Source of the DNA: an uncultured Clostridium sp.
GTDB lineage: Bacteria > Bacillota > Clostridia > TANB77 > CAG-508
Direction: 5' to 3'
NCBI GenBank assembly: GCA_947647595.1
Contig: CANSKZ010000010.1
Coordinates: forward strand, 1 to 64,000
Length of the DNA: 64,000 bases
The notes beneath the pieces are model-generated. The model worked only from the letters and a program-made list of their open reading frames with translations. It was not told the origin of the DNA and did not search any database. Below are positions 58,322 to 64,000 of the stretch, in pieces; within the stretch, counting starts at the first letter, position 1; every line of letters begins with the position of its first letter. A program made the position numbers and the translations under genes.

Positions 58322-61300
58322 CTACTTATAAACTCTCTTAATCCATTTCTTTCCATTAAACTTTTTATCCAACTTACCTGTCTGAATCATATAACCAAAC
58401 ATTCCAATCACGCTTGTCATACTGATTGTTATAATTGTTATCGTCAATCCTTTATGACTTCCTTGTGTCAATGTTACAATCGTCTCTTGTGATGCAAAAT
58501 TTCCCTCGATTGCTTCTGTCAATCTTGTGCTACTTTCTGTATAAGCAATTTGCACTTTATTACTAACCACTCCTGTGTTATCTTCTGTCATTTTTTTGTT
58601 TAGAATTAACGAAATTTCTTGACTTTCTCCTGGCAAAATATCAATACCTTTTAAACCATCATAATAAATATTTCCTTCCATTGTTCCAATCGTCCATTCC
58701 GCATTTTCTAATTGATTAAAAATCATTCCATTTGGAATATAATCCACAATACTTGTGATTTGTCCAACCTGATTTCCCACATTCGTTACAACAATTTTGT
58801 ACTTCAATTTTACCATTGCATCTTTCAAATCTAATGGGTCAATTTCTATTTTCGCTAGTTCTAATTTATCGTAATTGTACTCTTTTTCTTCTCCCTTAAT
58901 ATTCACAATTGCACTATCCACGTATTGTTTAATTTCAAAATCAAATTTATCTTTTTCTTGCAAACCAGCATTCAAATTCTCAATTGAACTGTCTGTTATC
59001 GTAATATTATCTGTCACAGAAATTCCTTCTTCTGCTTCAATTGTTTTAACCTCTTTCGTTGCTTGCTCTTGTGTATATTTCGCTGATGTATAATTTTCTT
59101 TATCATAATTATAACTAATGCTATAATCTCCTGGCTCCAATCCTGAAAAACAATAGTTGCCAGTTGAATCAGTTGTTGTTGCTTTTATCATTTGAGAACC
59201 TTTTTGTAGTTGCACTTGTACTTGTGACTTTAAGGTTTTATCTTCTTCTGTTTTCATTCCATTTTTGTCAGAATCCACATAAACATTTCCTGAAATTGAA
59301 TAATTTGCTTCGTTATTTTGTTGCAAAATTCGTTCATTGTTTTCTTCTGCAAAATCCATTTCGCCTTTTTTTACATTCGAGTCTCCATGTATTTTTATAT
59401 TCATTTCATTTGAAATAATCTCTTCTCCTGTTTTCCTCAATGTAACTTTTGCTGTATTGGATATCTCTTTTTGCTCATTATATCCTTGCCAATCAATAAT
59501 AGCACCTGTCACAACAATTTCAATTTTTCCTTTTGGGGACAAAGTTTCATATCTTGTAAAACCATTATAAAGCTTTACATCTTCTTGTTGCCTCCCATCA
59601 ATAAAAATCCTACTTTCTCCGAAATAAATCGTATCTGGTATGTAATTATTAATTGAAATTTCAGTTTCCATTTCACTTTTGTTTTCTATTAAAAGTCTAT
59701 ATTCAAATAAATCATGATAATTAAATTCGTTACTATTCATCGATTGTTTTACTTCTACAAACACTTTTTCTGTCATAATTGTTCCTCGATTAGAAGTATA
59801 AAGTCTTGTTTTTTGATCTGCTTCAAATACATTAAATATTGTTTCATAAATAGCATTTTCAGCATTCAATCCTTCTATTTTGCAATATACTTTTATACGT
59901 TTTTCATCTGAATTCATCTGACCAATTTCAGCAGTCGTAATTCTATCTTGTGTTTGATAAACAACACTTCTTTCCGTATCTTCATTCACAACTTTTATAT
60001 CAGATACTTGCATACAATCTGGCAACTTAAACGATAATCTTAAATCTCTTAGCACTTCCTTACTTTTTTTATCTATATCCACCAAATAAACAATTTCAGA
60101 ACCTTCATGATATTTCACAATATTGTTATCCTCAAGCTTAGTATAAACTGCCATCTTTCCTTTGCGCGCCATCCATTGATATTTTTGCGTTACACCATTT
60201 AATTGTGTATAACCTTCTAATATTGTTTTATCCTTATCATTTTCTAAAATTTGTACATCAAATCTAAATTCTTTTACTTCCCCAACTTTTAAACTCTTTA
60301 CAACAAATTCTTTTTCTTTTATCTCTGTATTATTTTGGTAAATTTCTTTTCCAGTTTTTCCTGTTTTTGTATAATCACGTTCTGTATATACCGTTCCTGT
60401 TGGAAGGGAAACTTTCAAAGTAGCATTTGAAATATCTTGGTTTGTATTATTGGCTACTTTTGTAACCATTGTTGCAATTTGTCCATAATAAAGATAGTCA
60501 TTTTCTCCAAAAGGATACACTATCATATTAAGTCCTGGTTGATTTGCAATATTATTATTGGTTGGCTTCACTTCAGTCACAAGCCCCACTCTATCCGCCT
60601 CGGTACTTTCATACGTTATTACTTTTTCCTGTCTATTATTATAATTTCCTCCAAAACTTCCATAAACTTCTCCATCATAGCCTATTCCCTCTGGTATTTC
60701 AAAATCATAACTAAATCTTAATACATTTCCTGCTTTCATATTTCCCTTTACTACTATCATATAAGATTTCACCCTACTATAATCTCTTACTTCTGTCGTC
60801 CAACCATTTGCTTCTTCCTTTAAATCTTTCGTTGCATCTTCTTTGGCTGAATAATAAATCGTTGTCATATTTGGATTTTGCACACTTTCTTGAATTCCAC
60901 TTATCATCTTGGTGGTTATATTACTTCCTAGATTCTTCTTACTAATGACACTTGTATTTCCTTCAAATGGAACTCTTCCTAAAAGCACAATATCTGTACA
61001 TTCATTTTTCGTATTATTCATCGCCACCAATTCCATTTTCGCTATCTGTTCTTTTCCATACACTTTTATCTCTGCCGTTTTTTCTCCTTGCCCAATAGAA
61101 TTTATTTTACTTGCCTGTCCATCATAATTTATCATGGCATTAGCTAATATCAATCCTTCTCCACCTTGATAATTTATTGTCGCCACATCATATCCATTCG
61201 TTTCTTTCAAAATTCCACTCGGAATATTTTTTTGAATACTCCATTTAGTCTCTGCCCTATAATTACTAACTGCTTCATTACAATAATATAATTTTATTTG

Positions 61301-63742
61301 ATCCTGTTTTTTAGGAGTATATTCATCTAAACTTACATTTAAACTTAAAATAATATTCGTTCCATTCGTCATAACACTTTCACTAAAAACATTTTGCGTT
61401 CCTGTTAAGTCAATTCTCATTTTTACAAAATTGTCTTCTTTGTAAACTTCATACTGACTAATTTCTAATCCACATCCATAAATTAAATTAATATTCTCTA
61501 CTGCTACTTCTCTAACATACTTTGGAAATATCAACTCAAAACTTGGATTTCGGTAAAAATCTGTAGTCTGTTTATCATTATTCAAAACAATTCTAACTTC
61601 CACTCCATCATTTTTCACAACTGGATTCAAATTATGATTCATTAATTTAATTTCTGCTTCCGTCTGACTATTTTCCATTTTTTTACTGGTTGCTATCTCA
61701 GACATTCCATATCTTTCCTCATAATTTTGATATTTCAACTCCGCTGAAACATAACTTTCTATTGCTTCAAAATTACTAAATGCTGCCTTTTTATAGCTAC
61801 TTTTTCCTATCGCCTTCGTAAACTCAATCGAAATATTTCCATTATTAGCTATATTCTTAAAAACCACACAAATTCCCTTTTCTTTGCTTTCCAAGTCTAT
61901 TTCGCAACATTCTTGATTTGTAATATTTTGCTCCTCTAACCTATACAATATTTCCCCTGTTACAGTTTGAATTTCAATCGCACTTCCATTAGAAATTATG
62001 GATTTAATTTCATTATAATTAAATTTTATTTTGTTATAATAAACATCTTGTGTCGCATCAAATTCTACTGCATTTTTGTCAATATATTTTTCTTTTGCAC
62101 TATTAATTTTAAATTCTTCTAACAAATCACTCGTTAAAATATTCACATTTACAGTGGTTGTAAATTCCGTTTGATAAGGTGCTTCTTCTGTTAAGTAATT
62201 TGCATTAATTTTTGCTTTATTCATAGCTTCTTCGGTTGAACCAATTGTATAAGTAATTAAATCATTGATTTTCGTTTTAACGGTTTGCAAATCATCAAAT
62301 TCTTTTATTTGAATCTCATTATTATTCGACCTATACCCTTCTACTGTTACTCTAAAACGATTCGGCATTGTAATCATTTCATCTTCCGTATAATCTTGAT
62401 AACGATACACAATTACATATTCATCTTCTCCTTCTGAAAATCTCGCTTTCTCTTCATTTGACACAGTTATAATTATTTTCTTCTTTTCTACATCATATTT
62501 CCAATTTTCTTCCCCAAAATTTACCTCGCCTAAATCTTCTCCCTTTGTTGCCATTAACTTTGTACACTGCACATTAACTGTTTCTGGTGCCTTTCCATTA
62601 TACTCTGGAACCTCAATTTCAATTGTTGTTTCTTTAATCGGAAGATATTTTTCATCTTCACTTTCTCTTTTTATTTTTATTTTATTTTGCACGATACTAC
62701 CTGTATGTTCTCCTAATTTGAATGGTGAAAATTGAGTATATTCTCCTGAAATTTCAAATTCTTGTGTATCGCTCCAGCCAACGTAAATCTTGCTTTCTTG
62801 TTCTGTTTCTATTTTTTCTAGATTCACATTTATATACGTACCATTTAGTTTCAAATTAATTTCCTGATACAAGTCTTCTACATTCAATTCTTCTTTTTTC
62901 ACAAATTCAATTTCTACTTCTATCGTCGTATGATAAATGACATTTTGAACTTTAATTTCATTATCACTTATCAACTCTATCTCAAAATCTTTCGCTGTCA
63001 ATTCTTCATACGTTTCTTGAGTCTCTACTACTTTTTCTTCTGTTAATTCCTCTTGAACTAAATTTCCCTCTATTACTTCTCGGCTCTCACTCGATCGACT
63101 TGTTACTTCATTTGAAATTCGATTTTTTTCTATATCATTTTCTATTGTTTCGTTCATCATATTTTGACTTAAAATCTCGTTTTCAATAATTGTGTTCTCT
63201 TCAATTTCATTTTCTATTACTCTATTTTCCGTTCTATTATTTTCTACATGATTACTTACTTCATTCTCTATTTTTTCGTCTTTCGCCTTTTCCTCGCCAA
63301 TCATGCTATTTTCTTCTACTGTCTCATTTTCTATAGTTTCTTCATCTCCCGAAACAACATTTCCCTCTTCATATTGCACCGTATCTTCTAATTCTTCTAC
63401 AGTCACATTTTTAATTTTGGAAAATTTAAAATTAACATCACTTCTATCTAAGCCATTTGCTACAATTCTTCCCTCTTTTAAAAAGCCTTTCCCTATTTCA
63501 TTTGGCTCAATTTCTAACATCAATGTTATTTTTTCATTTACATTTTTTATTATCTCTTTTTTTCGCTCTCCTTCTTGCTCAAAATAACTATCAAATTTCA
63601 TTTCTCCTGTTTTAAAAAATCCATTTGTAATCGCTGTCAATCCTTCTGTTGTTGCCAATGCTTCCAATGTCTGACCCATATATGTATTTACTATGACAAA
63701 CACTATCATCATACTTATTATTTTCTTCGTCCTTGAAAACAT
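58322..63742 (-). CDS. Giant surface protein with DUF11-like repeats and SdrD B-like module
   Basis: A 1806-aa exported protein, first gene of the second surface operon. ATG at 63742 follows GGAGAAAGAAGGGAAGAAAG. Signal peptide to about residue 30 (ISMMIVFVIVNTYMGQTLEALA), very like its paralogue at 11700-16742. A Glu/Asn-rich low-complexity segment lies at about 145-235 (NEVSNHVENNRTENRVIENE). Beta-rich modules follow, some DUF11-like; an SdrD B-like module is at about 1475-1545 (ISGNVYVDSDKNGMKTEED ... GNYCFSGLEPGDYSISYNYD) and a final DUF11-like module at about 1600-1720. It ends with one membrane helix (ITIITISMTSVIGMFGYMI) and a basic tail. It is 12 bases from the next gene, so one operon. 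No in-frame CGG was found. Confidence 0.85.
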   Translation of the reverse strand: MFSRTKKIISMMIVFVIVNTYMGQTLEALATTEGLTAITNGFFKTGEMKFDSYFEQEGERKKEIIKNVNEKITLMLEIEPNEIGKGFLKEGRIVANGLDRSDVNFKFSKIKNVTVEELEDTVQYEEGNVVSGDEETIENETVEENSMIGEEKAKDEKIENEVSNHVENNRTENRVIENEIEENTIIENEILSQNMMNETIENDIEKNRISNEVTSRSSESREVIEGNLVQEELTEEKVVETQETYEELTAKDFEIELISDNEIKVQNVIYHTTIEVEIEFVKKEELNVEDLYQEINLKLNGTYINVNLEKIETEQESKIYVGWSDTQEFEISGEYTQFSPFKLGEHTGSIVQNKIKIKRESEDEKYLPIKETTIEIEVPEYNGKAPETVNVQCTKLMATKGEDLGEVNFGEENWKYDVEKKKIIITVSNEEKARFSEGEDEYVIVYRYQDYTEDEMITMPNRFRVTVEGYRSNNNEIQIKEFDDLQTVKTKINDLITYTIGSTEEAMNKAKINANYLTEEAPYQTEFTTTVNVNILTSDLLEEFKINSAKEKYIDKNAVEFDATQDVYYNKIKFNYNEIKSIISNGSAIEIQTVTGEILYRLEEQNITNQECCEIDLESKEKGICVVFKNIANNGNISIEFTKAIGKSSYKKAAFSNFEAIESYVSAELKYQNYEERYGMSEIATSKKMENSQTEAEIKLMNHNLNPVVKNDGVEVRIVLNNDKQTTDFYRNPSFELIFPKYVREVAVENINLIYGCGLEISQYEVYKEDNFVKMRIDLTGTQNVFSESVMTNGTNIILSLNVSLDEYTPKKQDQIKLYYCNEAVSNYRAETKWSIQKNIPSGILKETNGYDVATINYQGGEGLILANAMINYDGQASKINSIGQGEKTAEIKVYGKEQIAKMELVAMNNTKNECTDIVLLGRVPFEGNTSVISKKNLGSNITTKMISGIQESVQNPNMTTIYYSAKEDATKDLKEEANGWTTEVRDYSRVKSYMIVVKGNMKAGNVLRFSYDFEIPEGIGYDGEVYGSFGGNYNNRQEKVITYESTEADRVGLVTEVKPTNNNIANQPGLNMIVYPFGENDYLYYGQIATMVTKVANNTNQDISNATLKVSLPTGTVYTERDYTKTGKTGKEIYQNNTEIKEKEFVVKSLKVGEVKEFRFDVQILENDKDKTILEGYTQLNGVTQKYQWMARKGKMAVYTKLEDNNIVKYHEGSEIVYLVDIDKKSKEVLRDLRLSFKLPDCMQVSDIKVVNEDTERSVVYQTQDRITTAEIGQMNSDEKRIKVYCKIEGLNAENAIYETIFNVFEADQKTRLYTSNRGTIMTEKVFVEVKQSMNSNEFNYHDLFEYRLLIENKSEMETEISINNYIPDTIYFGESRIFIDGRQQEDVKLYNGFTRYETLSPKGKIEIVVTGAIIDWQGYNEQKEISNTAKVTLRKTGEEIISNEMNIKIHGDSNVKKGEMDFAEENNERILQQNNEANYSISGNVYVDSDKNGMKTEEDKTLKSQVQVQLQKGSQMIKATTTDSTGNYCFSGLEPGDYSISYNYDKENYTSAKYTQEQATKEVKTIEAEEGISVTDNITITDSSIENLNAGLQEKDKFDFEIKQYVDSAIVNIKGEEKEYNYDKLELAKIEIDPLDLKDAMVKLKYKIVVTNVGNQVGQITSIVDYIPNGMIFNQLENAEWTIGTMEGNIYYDGLKGIDILPGESQEISLILNKKMTEDNTGVVSNKVQIAYTESSTRLTEAIEGNFASQETIVTLTQGSHKGLTITIITISMTSVIGMFGYMIQTGKLDKKFNGKKWIKRVYK

Positions 63743-64000
63743 CTTTCTTCCCTTCTTTCTCCTTATATTATTCTAATATAATATTATTCTATTTTTCTTC
63801 TTTTGTAAATGATAATTCTTTCCAGTTTCTCTGTATTTTCGCCTTTTTCACTCTCCTTTTTTTACGGAAATTAATAGTTTACTCTATATGTTAAGTTTGT
63901 ATTAAGTTTTTGTTACAGTTGTGTTACATTAGTTTTCCACAAGGGAATTTATATATTTGAAATAAGAAATACATTTTATAGAATATAAAATAATTGTTCA
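63743..64000. other. Upstream region of the second surface operon
   Basis: About 260 A+T-rich bases reaching the window edge. It should contain the operon promoter. No ORF, repeat or RNA structure that I can support was seen. Confidence 0.45.

Noticed and set aside
1..64000. tRNA genes, including one that might read CGGN
   Set aside because: No cloverleaf or GTTCGANTC-type T-arm in a tRNA setting was noticed on either strand; a decoding tRNA, if any, lies outside the window.

Overview
The window looks like a chromosomal segment of a low-GC Gram-positive bacterium of the Clostridia type, probably an uncultured gut or host-associated lineage. The evidence is the A+T-rich sequence, strong AGGAGG ribosome-binding sites, radC-mreC-mreD-mrdA-minC order, MecA, TrmFO, YqeK and YhaO/YhaN homologues, 0A-box-like motifs, and an LPXTG surface protein. 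Most genes lie on the minus strand. I saw no rRNA, tRNA, transposase or CRISPR array.

The most important observation is a recoding pattern. Eight reading-frame breaks, in seven genes, split proteins that are otherwise full length: minC, an SbcD/YhaO-type nuclease (two breaks), a VirD4/TraG-like coupling ATPase, a FabG-like reductase, an LRR-dockerin protein, a YDG/Ig-like surface protein and a giant surface protein. In all eight the break falls on an in-frame CGG codon. Skipping the C, so that CGGA or CGGT is read as C + Gly codon (or as one four-base codon), restores the conserved continuation each time. A hand scan of the remaining long genes found no in-frame CGG, although CGG occurs many times in the other two frames. 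The only other in-frame CGGs I found are in two small, atypical cassettes at 27.7 and 32.3 kb. CGG therefore appears not to be an ordinary arginine codon here but a +1 frameshift signal, possibly decoded as a quadruplet. I annotate each split gene as one CDS across the break and mark the CGG sites separately.

Layout. 0-5 kb: coiled-coil proteins and trmFO. 5.2-16.7 kb: first giant surface-protein operon (1680 aa then 2163 aa). 17.3-22.8 kb: two small genes, then the cell-shape and division cluster minC, mrdA, mreD, mreC, radC. 22.9-27.5 kb: a duplicated two-hairpin element, mecA, prfA and the YhaN/YhaO-like DNA-repair pair. 27.6-32.6 kb: a 1311-aa surface protein bracketed by two promoter-ORF-terminator cassettes. 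32.6-36.6 kb: the VirD4-like ATPase, two unknown proteins and a DnaJ-like co-chaperone. 36.7-41 kb: yqeK, ddl, murF and an alpha/beta hydrolase. 41.2-46.5 kb: an LPKTG-anchored cohesin protein, an LRR-dockerin protein and a divergent HTH/S24-like regulator with an operator array between. 46.5-50 kb: a CBM25-like protein, the FabG-like enzyme, asnS and a small protein behind 0A-box-like motifs. 50-63.7 kb: second giant surface-protein operon (1806 aa then 2745 aa once the CGG break is joined), parallel to the first.

The genes combine housekeeping functions (peptidoglycan synthesis, division, translation, repair) with a large investment in cell-surface proteins, including a possible non-catalytic cohesin-dockerin attachment pair.
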